A DNA stretch of 54,933 nucleotides from positions 2,903,336 to 2,958,268 of the forward strand of contig NZ_CP150484.1 in the NCBI RefSeq assembly GCF_037997115.1, in the 5' to 3' direction. The notes under the pieces are model-generated. The model was given only the letters and a program-made list of their open reading frames with translations, searched no databases and was not told the origin of the DNA. A program made the translations under genes and the position numbers. The DNA is from Amycolatopsis coloradensis. GTDB lineage: Bacteria; Actinomycetota; Actinomycetes; Mycobacteriales; Pseudonocardiaceae. Below, piece by piece: positions 31,629-39,611 of this stretch (position 1 is the first letter of the stretch; every line of letters starts with the position of its first letter).

Positions 31629-33245
31629 ATGAAGAAACTCCGCTATGCGGTGGTGATCCCGGCTGTCGCCGGCACCATGCTGGCCGGGTTCACGCCTGCG
31701 TTCGCAGGGCCGGAGGCTGCCGGGCAGCAGCCGCTGAACTCCACCAACATTCCGGCGAAGTACGCGGACCAGAAGCTGGACTGGCACAAGTGCACCGCCA
31801 GTGAGCTGCCGTCCGCGCCGCCTCCGGGGGCCGAGAACATCGAGTGTGCGACCTACCGCGCGCCGCGTAACTGGTACAAGACGAACGAGAACATCGATCT
31901 GACGATCGCCGTCAGCCGCCTCGCCGCCACCAGCGGCAAGGCGACGGCCAGCGTCATCACGAACCCGGGTGGCCCCGGCGCTCCGGGCCGTAACTTCCCG
32001 GCCCGTCTGCGTAACCAGACGAAGCTGCGCGTGAACCAGGAGATCATCGGTCTCGACCCGCGCGGCACCGGCAAGAGCACGAACATCACCTGCGGCAACG
32101 CGATCGGCACCGGCTCGGACCTCGACCCGCGCGACCGCAGCCGGGCGAACCTCAACCTGATCCTGGACGCCACCAAGTACGCGGCGGACTCCTGCCAGGT
32201 GAAGTCCGGCGAGCTGGGCCCGCTCATCAACACCGCGCAGACCATCCGCGACATCGACCTGCTGCGTGTCCTGCTGGGCCGCGACAAGATCAACTGGGTC
32301 GGCTACTCGGCGGGCACCTGGATGGGCGCGCACTACGCGCAGCAGTTCCCCACCCGGACCGGGCGCTTCCTGCTCGACTCCGCGACCGAGTTCACCACCA
32401 CCTGGCAGAACTCGTTCGACTGGCAGCCGCTCGGCTTCGAGCGCCGCTGGCGTCAGGACTTCCTGCCGTGGATCGGCAAGTACGACAAGGTCTACGGCTT
32501 CGGCAAGACCGGTGAAGCCGCGCGCCAGACCTACGAGAAGGTCCGCTTCGCGCTGACCCAGAACCCCGTCGAGGTGGACGGCGTCCCGGTCTCGGCCAAC
32601 GCCCTCGACTCGACCATCGCGTCGTACCTCTACAGCAAGCGCAACTTCACGGCACTCGCCGACTACCTGGTCAACCTGAAGACGCTGACCGAGGGCTCCT
32701 CGACGCAGCAGCAGAAGGCCACGGCCGCGCAGAAGGTCAAGGCGGAGACGGTGGACGGTGACGGCGTCATCGGCCCGCAGCCGCTGTTCGTCCCGACCGA
32801 CGGCGACTCCTACAACGCCAGCTTCTGGACCATCCCCTGCAACGAGGGCAAGTGGACCGGCAACCGGCAGAGCGTCATCCGCCAGTCGCAGAAGCTGATC
32901 GACCGTGATCTGCCGCTGCTCGGCGCGGGCTGGCTGATCCAGCCGTGCATCTTCTGGAAGAACAAGCCGGTCGACCTGCCGAAGCTCGACGGCCGCGGTG
33001 TCCCGCCGGTGCTGATCGTCCAGTCGGTGAACGACCCGGCGACCCCGCTCGAGGGCGCGACCCGTGCGCACCGCGCGTTCGCCGGCTCGCGGATGATCAC
33101 CGTGACCGGTGAGGGTGACCACGGTATCTACGCCGGCGGCAACGCGGGTGTGGACAAGGTCGTGGAGGACTACCTCGTCGACGGCAAGGTGCCGAACGAC
33201 CAGAGCCTCCCCGGACTCCCACTTCCGGTGCCCGCGGGCGCCTGA
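31629..33245 (+). CDS. Secreted tripeptidyl aminopeptidase-like alpha/beta hydrolase
   Basis: A 538-residue exported hydrolase of the Streptomyces Tap/SlpD type. A signal peptide (MKKLRYAVVIPAVAGTM then LAGFTPAFAG) is cleaved near residue 24. The nucleophile is in GYSAGTWMG, the oxyanion region in TNPGGPGAPG. The late Asp/His come from VQSVNDPATPLEGATRA and GEGDHGIYAGG, where Tap proteins keep a C-terminal cap domain. It removes N-terminal peptides from proteins in the medium and may complement the secreted subtilase. ATG 31629 follows AAAGGGGC. A terminator follows. Confidence 0.9.
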   Translation: MKKLRYAVVIPAVAGTMLAGFTPAFAGPEAAGQQPLNSTNIPAKYADQKLDWHKCTASELPSAPPPGAENIECATYRAPRNWYKTNENIDLTIAVSRLAATSGKATASVITNPGGPGAPGRNFPARLRNQTKLRVNQEIIGLDPRGTGKSTNITCGNAIGTGSDLDPRDRSRANLNLILDATKYAADSCQVKSGELGPLINTAQTIRDIDLLRVLLGRDKINWVGYSAGTWMGAHYAQQFPTRTGRFLLDSATEFTTTWQNSFDWQPLGFERRWRQDFLPWIGKYDKVYGFGKTGEAARQTYEKVRFALTQNPVEVDGVPVSANALDSTIASYLYSKRNFTALADYLVNLKTLTEGSSTQQQKATAAQKVKAETVDGDGVIGPQPLFVPTDGDSYNASFWTIPCNEGKWTGNRQSVIRQSQKLIDRDLPLLGAGWLIQPCIFWKNKPVDLPKLDGRGVPPVLIVQSVNDPATPLEGATRAHRAFAGSRMITVTGEGDHGIYAGGNAGVDKVVEDYLVDGKVPNDQSLPGLPLPVPAGA

Positions 33246-33261
33246 AGCCACTAGGGATTGT

Positions 33262-33296
33262 GGCCCCGTCGAGTTTCGGCTCGGCGGGGCCCTTTT
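33262..33296 (+). terminator. Rho-independent terminator after the hydrolase
   Basis: GGCCCCG-T-CGAG pairs with CTCG-G-CGGGGCC (33262-33291) around a TTTCGG loop, followed by CTTTTCTT. It begins 17 nt after the stop codon. Confidence 0.88.
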
Positions 33297-33303
33297 CTTG
33301 GGG

Positions 33304-33335
33304 TTGTCCACGACCTGTGCACAGAGTTGTCCACA
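33304..33335. promoter_or_regulatory. Two direct DnaA-box-like sites
   Basis: TTGTCCACG (33304-33312) and TTGTCCACA (33327-33335) are direct repeats 23 bp apart with the perfect palindrome CTGTGCACAG between them (33315-33324). The second is a consensus actinobacterial DnaA box and the first has one mismatch. Confidence 0.5.
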
Positions 33336-33433
33336 GGCTGGGGGTAACTCGGTGGGGTTGGTCGTGAGTGGCGATTCGGGTTAGGGCCAAGAGTGTCCTA
33401 AGTACCTACTGCAGGTGCACGGAATGGCGCTTT

Positions 33434-33496
33434 CGCGTGATCAGCTGGACGACACGCGTGATTGGATGGACGACACGCGTGATCCGGCGGACGGTT
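33434..33496 (+). repeat. Three tandem 21-bp iterons
   Basis: Consecutive units start at 33434, 33455 and 33476. Each follows CGCGTGAT-N5-GGACGACA, where the five variable bases are CAGCT, TGGAT and CCGGC. The third unit departs at its last three bases. The variable core flanked by fixed ends suggests selection on both half-sites, not simple slippage. Confidence 0.85.
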
Positions 33497-33521
33497 CGTG
33501 GCGTAGCCCCGGCCGCGGTCG

Positions 33522-33563
33522 TGTCGTCCATCCAGTCACGCGTGTCGTCCGCCCGATCACGTG
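33522..33563 (-). repeat. Two inverted copies of the 21-bp iteron
   Basis: On the minus strand the units read C(A/G)CGTGAT-type starts with cores CGGGC (33563-33543) and TGGAT-like (33542-33522), each ending GGACGACA. They form an inverted match of about 42 bp to the first two plus-strand units. Confidence 0.85.
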
Positions 33564-33655
33564 ACATCGCCGGTGCCGCACCCTGGCGAGTGGTAAGGAC
33601 GGTAGAACCCGAATCGCCACTCACGACCAACCCGACCGGTATTAGTATTGGCGCC

Positions 33656-33931
33656 ATGGTGCGAGTGCCGTTGACGGACGAGGAACGCGAACGCGGCGAG
33701 CGGCTGGGGCTGGCGCTCCGGGACGCGCGCGCGGCGTCGTCGCGGAGCATGGTCGAGGTCGCGGCCGAGGCCGGGATCTCGGTCGAGACGCTCCGGAAGA
33801 TCGAGACCGGGCGGATCCCGACACCCGCCTTCTTCACGGTGATGGCGATCGCGGACGCCGTCGGGCTGCCGCTGGACGTGCTGCGAGCGGCAGCCGAGCA
33901 CGGCACCTCACAGGTCGCCGAAGCGAGTTAG
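33656..33931 (+). CDS. Xre family helix-turn-helix regulator
   Basis: A 91-residue single-domain DNA-binding protein with the cro/C1 pattern RLGLALRDARAASSRSMVEVAAEAGISVETLRKIETGRIPTPAFF. The promoter must lie in or just after the nested inverted repeat, since only 17 nt separate them; GGTATTAGTATTGG at 33638-33651 may hold a -10 box, giving a nearly leaderless message. It overlaps the convergent EndoU-like gene by 4 nt. It may bind the iterons next to it; that is a guess from proximity. Confidence 0.87.
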   Translation: MVRVPLTDEERERGERLGLALRDARAASSRSMVEVAAEAGISVETLRKIETGRIPTPAFFTVMAIADAVGLPLDVLRAAAEHGTSQVAEAS

Positions 33932-34503
33932 GGGCGCAGGGCGGCCAGGGTGTGTGCCCGGTCGTTCAGGTAGAGGAAGCCGTCGATCGGCAGGTCGAAG
34001 CTGTTCAGCAGGCTTTCCAGCGTGGCGTATTCGTCCACGCCCAGCCGCAGGTTCTCGTTCATCGCGTGCGCGACGAGGACATCGGCCAGTTCTTCCCACT
34101 CACCCGACCAGTGCAAGGTGCGGTAGAACGCCAGTACGTCCGGCGCGATCCGGCCGGAGATCTGGTCGAGCAGGCTGTCGCCGAAGAAGCTGATCCGGCC
34201 GGCGGCCAGGTCGGCGACGGTCGGGTTCGCAGGGTCGGCGGCGGTGTCGGGATTGCGGACCACACCGGGGCCTGCCACCGGATAACCCGTCTTGACGTTG
34301 CCGTTGTCCTCCACCAGCACGATCAGGTGCACGCCGTAGCGCTCGCCGGCGCAGCGCCAGCGGCCGTTGTGCAGTCTGACGCGGGGCTCGCTCGGATCGT
34401 TCGCGACGTCCTTGATGACCGCGATGATCTGCTCGTCGGTCCAGCCCGCGGGGAACTCGCTGGTCGCCCGCCGCCCCTTTCCCGGTGCGTGCCCGCCGCC
34501 CAC
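33928..34503 (-). CDS. EndoU-like toxin remnant fused to an immunity-like helical domain
   Basis: A 191-residue protein. Residues 1-80 match the second half of the bacterial EndoU toxin domain: GGGHAPGKGRR..SEFPAGWTDEQIIAVIKDVANDP, NGRWRCAGERYGVHLIVLV and GNVKTGYPVAGPG. The first catalytic half that normally precedes GGH is absent. Residues about 95-191 (SLLDQISGRIAPDVLAFYRT ... DEYATLESLLNSFDLPIDGFLYLNDR) look like a small all-helical immunity protein of the MafI kind. GTG 34503 has AAAGGAGC at 5 nt, so the truncated start is real. No secretion signal or carrier domain is present. A degraded toxin-immunity locus kept for its immunity part is my best reading. Confidence 0.5.
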   Translation of the reverse strand: MGGGHAPGKGRRATSEFPAGWTDEQIIAVIKDVANDPSEPRVRLHNGRWRCAGERYGVHLIVLVEDNGNVKTGYPVAGPGVVRNPDTAADPANPTVADLAAGRISFFGDSLLDQISGRIAPDVLAFYRTLHWSGEWEELADVLVAHAMNENLRLGVDEYATLESLLNSFDLPIDGFLYLNDRAHTLAALRP

Positions 34504-34579
34504 TCGTGCTCCTTTCGTCGCATCGAGGGTAACCCGCGTTCGGAGTATTCGGATGAGCCGAAGGCGGGAACGGGTGACC

Positions 34580-35827
34580 TCAGGCGATCACGCTGAGCAA
34601 GACGGCACCGACGACGAGAACGTCGACTCCCCGCAGGGCCTGGAATCCGGCCGCTCCGCCGCTGACGTCGTAGTTCATCGGCGGCCGGGTCGCCGTCCGC
34701 GACGCGGCGACGACGGCGAGCGGGATCGCCAGCCACACCGGCCAGGCCGGGACCACGCCGAGCGTCAGCGTCACCAGGCCGAGCAGGAGCCCCCAGGCGA
34801 GGCCGAGCAGCGCGATCACCAGGCCGTTGACCAGCCGCAACTCCCAGTCGGACGCGCCGAGCCACCGCCTGCGGCCGGGGTTGCGCCACAGTTCGCCGAG
34901 CCCGCCGACGAACGGCACGAGCGCCGCGTACGCGCCGAGCGCGAACAGCGGCGCGACCGGGATGGCCGGAAAGGCCAGGTGCGCGACGCCGACCAGGCAC
35001 GCGATCACCACACTGGCCGCCGCGTAGCGCATCCGGCCGAGCACCCCGGCCCACGCGAGCCGCAGCGTCGTCGGTCGCCGCAGCGACAACCACGGCACCG
35101 GCTTCGATTCCGGGATCAACAGCATGGGGTCCATGAAGACCGCGGCCATCGCCCGCAGGAGGCGCGCGTTCCAGCCGTCGACGAGTTCCTGACGCCCGGC
35201 CCCGGACATCGGCTCGCCACCGAAGGCCACCGCGACCGCCACCACGAACAACGCGACCGCCAGCACCTCGACGGCGATCGCGCCCCACCCCGCGACGGCG
35301 ACCGCCAGGCCGGCCACGGCGAGCACGACCGGCGCGAGCGTTTCCCCGCGGATCGCCGTCCGCCGCGCGGTGACCGCCGCCAGGATCGCCCCGGACGCGG
35401 TCAGCGCCGACATCGCGATCCACACGTCCTTCGAGCCGCCGCCGATCGCGGTGACCAGCGCCCCGGTGTAACCGACCACCAGGACCAGGCCGAGCCAGAG
35501 CGTCCACATCCGCTTGACGACGACACGGCGCCGGTCGACGCGGGCGAAGTCCATCCATGTCAGCGCCGCCGGCTCGGCCCAGACGAAGCCTCGGCGCAGC
35601 AGGCCGCGCCAGAACATCGCGCACAGCACGATCAGCAGCCCGAACACCGCCGGGAAGTCCACAACGGACTGTCCAAAAAGGAAATCCCGGAGCTTCGGCA
35701 GGTTCTGGAAGGCGGTGAACAGTGCGCCGAAACCGAACAGTGCCAAGAAGGTCTGGTAGTCGCCGTTGAACAGGCCGCCGAATCGCTGTCGTCCGGGGAC
35801 GTGCGTGGGCGCTTTCGTGGTCACCAC
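34580..35827 (-). CDS. Large membrane permease partner of the ABC ATPase
   Basis: A 415-residue protein with about ten hydrophobic helices. The loop FVWAEPAALTWMDFARVDRRRVVVKRMW near the start and NGLVIALLGLAWGLLLGLVTL near the end show no standard permease signature. It overlaps the ATPase gene by 4-7 nt (GTGGTGA; GTG 35827 or GTG 35824), so it is its membrane partner. The substrate is unknown, and the operon continues from an LLM oxidoreductase. Family-level recognition is weak; its role rests on context. Confidence 0.75.
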   Translation of the reverse strand: MVTTKAPTHVPGRQRFGGLFNGDYQTFLALFGFGALFTAFQNLPKLRDFLFGQSVVDFPAVFGLLIVLCAMFWRGLLRRGFVWAEPAALTWMDFARVDRRRVVVKRMWTLWLGLVLVVGYTGALVTAIGGGSKDVWIAMSALTASGAILAAVTARRTAIRGETLAPVVLAVAGLAVAVAGWGAIAVEVLAVALFVVAVAVAFGGEPMSGAGRQELVDGWNARLLRAMAAVFMDPMLLIPESKPVPWLSLRRPTTLRLAWAGVLGRMRYAAASVVIACLVGVAHLAFPAIPVAPLFALGAYAALVPFVGGLGELWRNPGRRRWLGASDWELRLVNGLVIALLGLAWGLLLGLVTLTLGVVPAWPVWLAIPLAVVAASRTATRPPMNYDVSGGAAGFQALRGVDVLVVGAVLLSVIA

Positions 35828-36426
35828 AACTCAAGCGTGGAGTCGGCCGCTTCGAGCAGCGGGGGATGGTGCGTGGCCACGACGACGGCCGCCCCGGCCT
35901 CGGTCGACCGCTTGATCAACGACGTCAGCCACTCCTTCCCGGCGGCATCGAGCGCCCGCTCGGGCTCGTCGAGCAGCAGGACGTCGTGCGGCCGCGCCGT
36001 CGCACCGAGGAGCAACAGACGACGGCGTTGCCCGGCCGAGAACTTGCCCGCCGTGACCTTCGCGCGTTCCGATAGGCCCGCGTCCGCCAGAAGCGCGTCG
36101 AAATCGCCGAGATCGGTACCGAACGAGCCCTCCAGCAGTTCGAGATGCTGGAGCGGGGTCAGCTCGGCGAAGAAATCGGAATCGTCGAACAGCACGGAAA
36201 CCTTGCGGCGGAAGGAAACATCGCGTTCGTCGGGCTTACCGCCCGCGACGACGACGCGGCCTCGCTGCGGGGTCTGCGTTCCGTACAGGCACCGGAGCAA
36301 GGTCGATTTCCCGACCCCGTTGGGGCCGACGATGACGGCACATTCGCCCGCCTCGACCTCGAAATCGAGTCCGTCGAACAGCCAGTGCTCCCCAGCCTGG
36401 ACGCCGAGCCCGCGTACGTCGATCAT
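35821..36426 (-). CDS. Short ABC transporter ATPase
   Basis: A 201-residue minimal ATPase (CcmA-like in size). Walker A is VGPNGVGKSTLL at about 34-45, the signature FSAGQRRRLLLLG at about 131-143 and Walker B DVLLLDEPERALD; the H-loop is VVATHHPP. It is coupled on both sides: ATGA overlap with the oxidoreductase upstream and with the permease downstream. It should power the 415-residue membrane protein. Confidence 0.87.
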   Translation of the reverse strand: MIDVRGLGVQAGEHWLFDGLDFEVEAGECAVIVGPNGVGKSTLLRCLYGTQTPQRGRVVVAGGKPDERDVSFRRKVSVLFDDSDFFAELTPLQHLELLEGSFGTDLGDFDALLADAGLSERAKVTAGKFSAGQRRRLLLLGATARPHDVLLLDEPERALDAAGKEWLTSLIKRSTEAGAAVVVATHHPPLLEAADSTLELW

Positions 36427-37295
36427 TGGCCGCGCAACGACTCGATCACCGGTGCGAGCGCGTCCATGTTGTGCTCCAGCACGGTGAAATAGGTGAAACC
36501 GAATCGCTCGCGGTGGGCAAGGATCTGTTCGGCGATCTGCTCGTGGGTGCCGACGAGAGCCGTCGGAAGTTCGGCGAGCTGGTCGACGGTGAGGTTGCCT
36601 TCGAGCAGCTCTCGCAGGCTCTCCAAACCCTTTCGCCGGTCTTCGACCACGGCGACGAAATGCGAGAGGATATTGAATTCGGCAGCGCGGCCGTTCAGTT
36701 TTCCGCGGACGAAGTTCACTCGCTCTTCGATTCCGGCGGCGTCGTCGACGGCGAGCGCGCCGCCGTCGGGAACGGCCGCCGTGCCGGTGAATCCGATGAT
36801 GTCGGCGTGTTCGGCGGCGAGGGTGAGCAGCCTGTCGCCGCGTCCGGCGATCATCAGCGGCGGGCCCGGTTTCTGCACCGTCGGCGGTTTGTGGTTTACG
36901 TCGGCATAGAGACGCTTGAGCTCTTTGATGGTGTTTTCGAGATGGTCGACGCGTTTTCCGGCGCGGGGGAACTCCATACCCGCCGCTTCGAATTCGGCTT
37001 TCACGTAACCGGCGCCCAGGCCGAGATCCAGCCTGCCCTCGGTGAACTGGTCCGTGCCGGTGACGTCGCGGGCCAGCAGCACCGGGTTGTAGAAGGCGGT
37101 GTTGATGACGAAGGTGTTGAGCCGGGGGCGGCTCGTCACTTCGGCGGCGAGCACGAGGGCCGGGAACGGCGGTGCCATGCCGAGATGGTCGGCCGCGCCG
37201 ATCACGTCGAATCCGAGGTGCTCGGCCTTGCGGCACTTCCCGACCCACGCCGCACGGGTCTCCGGGACGACCATGTTGACGCCGAATTTGACCAT
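36423..37295 (-). CDS. LLM class F420-dependent oxidoreductase
   Basis: A 290-residue TIM-barrel luciferase-like protein. The features are DVIGAADHLGMAPPFP, LGLGAGYVKAEFEAAGMEFPRAGKRVDHLENTI and GPPLMIAGRGDRLLTLAAEHADIIGFTG, which is the TIGR03621-like F420 branch. It probably transfers hydride between F420 and an unknown substrate. ATG 37295 (MVKFGVNMVVPE) was chosen; the longer reading lacks family character. It leads the three-gene operon with the ABC pair. Confidence 0.87.
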   Translation of the reverse strand: MVKFGVNMVVPETRAAWVGKCRKAEHLGFDVIGAADHLGMAPPFPALVLAAEVTSRPRLNTFVINTAFYNPVLLARDVTGTDQFTEGRLDLGLGAGYVKAEFEAAGMEFPRAGKRVDHLENTIKELKRLYADVNHKPPTVQKPGPPLMIAGRGDRLLTLAAEHADIIGFTGTAAVPDGGALAVDDAAGIEERVNFVRGKLNGRAAEFNILSHFVAVVEDRRKGLESLRELLEGNLTVDQLAELPTALVGTHEQIAEQILAHRERFGFTYFTVLEHNMDALAPVIESLRGQ

Positions 37296-37326
37296 GCGGC
37301 CACGGTACCGAGAGCGAAAGAAGAAG

Positions 37327-37360
37327 GCCTCATCCCCGGGAATGACTCCGGGGATGAGGC
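37327..37360 (-). terminator. Terminator of pckG
   Basis: Perfect 13-bp arms GCCTCATCCCCGG (37327-37339) and CCGGGGATGAGGC (37348-37360) with an 8-nt loop, 20 nt beyond the pckG stop on the minus strand. On the minus strand a TTCTTCTTTC stretch follows. Confidence 0.9.
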
Positions 37361-37380
37361 CCACTCCGACGTTCGGACGA

Positions 37381-39204
37381 TCAGCCGAGACGCTGCTTGA
37401 GCGCCTCCAGCTCGTCACGCAGCGACGACGGGACCTTGTCGCCGATCTTCTCGAACCACTCCTCGATGAGCGGCAGTTCCTGGCGCCATTCTTCGGCGGA
37501 GACGTCGAGCGCGGCCTGGATGTCGGCCAGCGGCTCCTTGAGGCCGTCGGTGTCGAGGTCCTCGGCGTTCGGCACGAAACCGACCGGGGTCTCCTTCGCG
37601 TTGCCCTTGCCCTCGACGCGGTCGATGACCCACTTCAGGATCCGCGAGTTCTCGCCGAAGCCCGGCCACAGGAAGCGGCCGTCGTCGCCACGGCGGAACC
37701 AGTTGACGTAGAAGATCTTCGGCAGCTTGTCCGCGTCGGCGTTCTTGCCGAGGTCCAGCCAGTGCTTGAAGTAGTCACCGGCGTGGTAGCCGAGGAACGG
37801 CAGCATGGCCATCGGGTCGCGGCGCACGTTGCCGACCGCGCCGGCGGCGGCCGCGGTGGTCTCCGACGACATGGTGGCGCCCATGAACACACCGTGCTGC
37901 CAGTCGCGGGCCTCGTTCACCAGCGGGACCGTGGTCTTGCGGCGGCCGCCGAACAGGATCGCCGAGATCGGCACGCCCCGCGGGTCGTCCCACTCGGGCG
38001 CGAGGATCGGGCACTGCGACATCGGCGTGCAGTAGCGCGAGTTCGGGTGCGCGGCCTTCTCTTCCGACTCCGGCGTCCAGTCCTGCTTCTTCCAGGAGGT
38101 GGCGTGCGCGGGCTTCTCGCCCATGCCCTCCCACCAGACGTCGCCGTCGTCGGTGAGCGCGACGTTCGTGTAGACCGTGTTGCCCTTTTCGATGGTGCGC
38201 ATCGCGTTGGGGTTGGTGTGCCAGTCGGTGCCCGGCGCGACGCCGAAGAAGCCGAACTCGGGGTTCACCGCGTACAGGCGGCCGTCCTCGCCGAACCGCA
38301 TCCACGCGATGTCGTCACCGAGGGTCTCGGCACGCCAGCCGGGGATGGTCGGCTGCAGCATGGCGAGGTTGGTCTTGCCGCAGGCGCTCGGGAACGCCGC
38401 CGCGACGTAGTGGACCTTGTCCTCGGGCGAGATCAGCTTGAGGATCAGCATGTGCTCGGCCAGCCAGCCCTCGTCGCGGGCGATGACCGAGCCGATGCGC
38501 AGCGAGTAGCACTTCTTGCCCAGCAGCGAGTTGCCGCCGTAGCCGGAGCCGTAGCTCCAGATCTCACGGGTCTCGGGGAAGTGCGAGATGTACTTGGTGG
38601 TGTTGCACGGCCACGAGACGTCCTCCTGGCCCGGCTCCAGCGGCGCGCCGACGGAGTGCAGGGCGGGGACGAACTCGCGCTCGGTGCCGTCCTCGGTGAC
38701 GAACTTGTCCAGCGCGGCCTTGCCGGCGCGGGTCATCACGCGCATGGAGGCGACGACGTAGGCGAAGTCGGTGATCTCGATGCCGAGCTTGGGGTCCTCG
38801 GCACCGAGGGGGCCCATGCAGAAGGGGATCACGTACATCGTGCGACCGCGCATGCATCCGCGGTACAGCTCGGTCATCGTGGCCTTCATCTCGGCCGGGT
38901 CCATCCAGTTGTTGGTGGGACCGGCGTCCTCTTCGTCCTGCGAACAGATGAAGGTGCGCTCTTCGACGCGGGCGACGTCATTCGGGTCGGAAGCGGCCCA
39001 GTACGAGTTGGGCTTCGCGTCGAGCTGCACGAACGTGCCGGCCGAGACCAGCTCGGCGTTGATCCGAGCGGCCTCTTCGTCGGACCCGTCGACCCACACC
39101 ACGCGGTCCGGAGTGGTCAGTTCGGCGACCTCCCGGACCCAGGACAGCACGCCACTGTGCGTCGTCGGCGCATTTTCCAGTCCAGGGATGGCGACTGCGG
39201 TCAT
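37381..39204 (-). CDS. pckG: Phosphoenolpyruvate carboxykinase (GTP)
   Basis: A 607-residue GTP-type PEPCK, the usual length. It converts oxaloacetate and GTP to PEP, CO2 and GDP in gluconeogenesis. The P-loop with the hyper-reactive cysteine is [12 protein letters not shown]; substrate and metal sites are in [11 protein letters not shown] and the kinase-2 loop [26 protein letters not shown] is also family-typical. ATG 39204 has AGGAGAAG upstream. It is a single-gene unit with a terminator behind and a leader of 150-200 nt with hairpins in front. Confidence 0.97.
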   Translation of the reverse strand: MTAVAIPGLENAPTTHSGVLSWVREVAELTTPDRVVWVDGSDEEAARINAELVSAGTFVQLDAKPNSYWAASDPNDVARVEERTFICSQDEEDAGPTNNWMDPAEMKATMTELYRGCMRGRTMYVIPFCMGPLGAEDPKLGIEITDFAYVVASMRVMTRAGKAALDKFVTEDGTEREFVPALHSVGAPLEPGQEDVSWPCNTTKYISHFPETREIWSYGSGYGGNSLLGKKCYSLRIGSVIARDEGWLAEHMLILKLISPEDKVHYVAAAFPSACGKTNLAMLQPTIPGWRAETLGDDIAWMRFGEDGRLYAVNPEFGFFGVAPGTDWHTNPNAMRTIEKGNTVYTNVALTDDGDVWWEGMGEKPAHATSWKKQDWTPESEEKAAHPNSRYCTPMSQCPILAPEWDDPRGVPISAILFGGRRKTTVPLVNEARDWQHGVFMGATMSSETTAAAAGAVGNVRRDPMAMLPFLGYHAGDYFKHWLDLGKNADADKLPKIFYVNWFRRGDDGRFLWPGFGENSRILKWVIDRVEGKGNAKETPVGFVPNAEDLDTDGLKEPLADIQAALDVSAEEWRQELPLIEEWFEKIGDKVPSSLRDELEALKQRLG

Positions 39205-39420
39205 CTCTTCTCCTGACTTCCGACGGCAGAAGCCCACACCGGGAACGACGCTGTTCCGATGCGGGCTTCGATGCCGGCGACCGAATGGCTTCGCACACCG
39301 GCGGGAAAGCCGGTGTGCAGGTTTTGGGATTCCCCGAGAGTAGCCGGATGACCGGCAGGTAACCGAGAGCTGACCTGTCGGTTCTCTCACAAGAACGATA
39401 AGGGAATCGATTCAGTATCA
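39205..39420 (-). other. Structured pckG leader region
   Basis: Two hairpins lie between pckG and its probable promoter: GCACACCGGC/GCCGGTGTGC (39293-39302, 39309-39318, 10-bp perfect) and ACCGGCAGGT/ACCTGTCGGT (39351-39360, 39373-39382, one mismatch). Neither has a U-run, so neither is an evident terminator. They may be operators or RNA structures controlling a gluconeogenic gene. Promoter boxes could not be fixed. Confidence 0.4.
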
Positions 39421-39503
39421 CCGGAATGGGCCATACGCAGAAATTCTTCCGGTGATCGACGGCACAAGCGCGAGGCGGGCGAAGGACGAATCGGACATGA
39501 GAA

Positions 39504-39531
39504 AGCCCGGTACAAGGTGCCGTACCGGGCT
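39504..39531. terminator. Hairpin between pckG and the Ca-loop protein
   Basis: Perfect 10-bp arms AGCCCGGTAC (39504-39513) and GTACCGGGCT (39522-39531), 8-nt loop, short T-rich flanks on both sides. It probably backs up the stronger hairpin at 39571. Confidence 0.7.
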
Positions 39532-39570
39532 GTTCTGTGACCAGGATTACAGGAATTACCGCTTCGAATT

Positions 39571-39601
39571 GGCCTGGACCATTCTTGTATTGGTCCAGGC
39601 C
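39571..39601 (-). terminator. Terminator of the Ca-loop protein gene
   Basis: Perfect 11-bp arms GGCCTGGACCA (39571-39581) and TGGTCCAGGCC (39591-39601) with a TTCTTGTAT loop. It starts 10 nt beyond the stop on the minus strand, ahead of a second hairpin at 39504. Confidence 0.88.
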
Positions 39602-39611
39602 ATTTCAGGAA

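Larger units (their letters stand above)
33350..33638. mobile_element. 289-bp nested inverted-repeat element (MITE-like)
   Basis: Outer arms of 33 bp (33350-33382 and 33606-33638) differ at a single position, with the inner 28 bp perfect. Inside them two clusters of 21-bp repeats face each other (33434-33496 and 33522-33563). No transposase or coding sign is present, and I could not find a target-site duplication. The whole would fold into one giant hairpin. It ends 17 nt before the Xre start codon. A non-autonomous mobile element or a multi-copy regulatory element are the two readings. Confidence 0.75.

Noticed and set aside
28739..33335. Chromosomal or plasmid replication origin
   Set aside because: Only two pairs of DnaA boxes with coding genes between; no dnaA, dnaN, rep or AT-rich unwinding region.
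33434..33563. CRISPR array
   Set aside because: Repeats are contiguous 21-mers with 5-bp variable cores, in opposing clusters, with no spacers and no cas genes.
33350..33638. Insertion sequence
   Set aside because: No transposase reading and no target-site duplication found; called MITE-like only.
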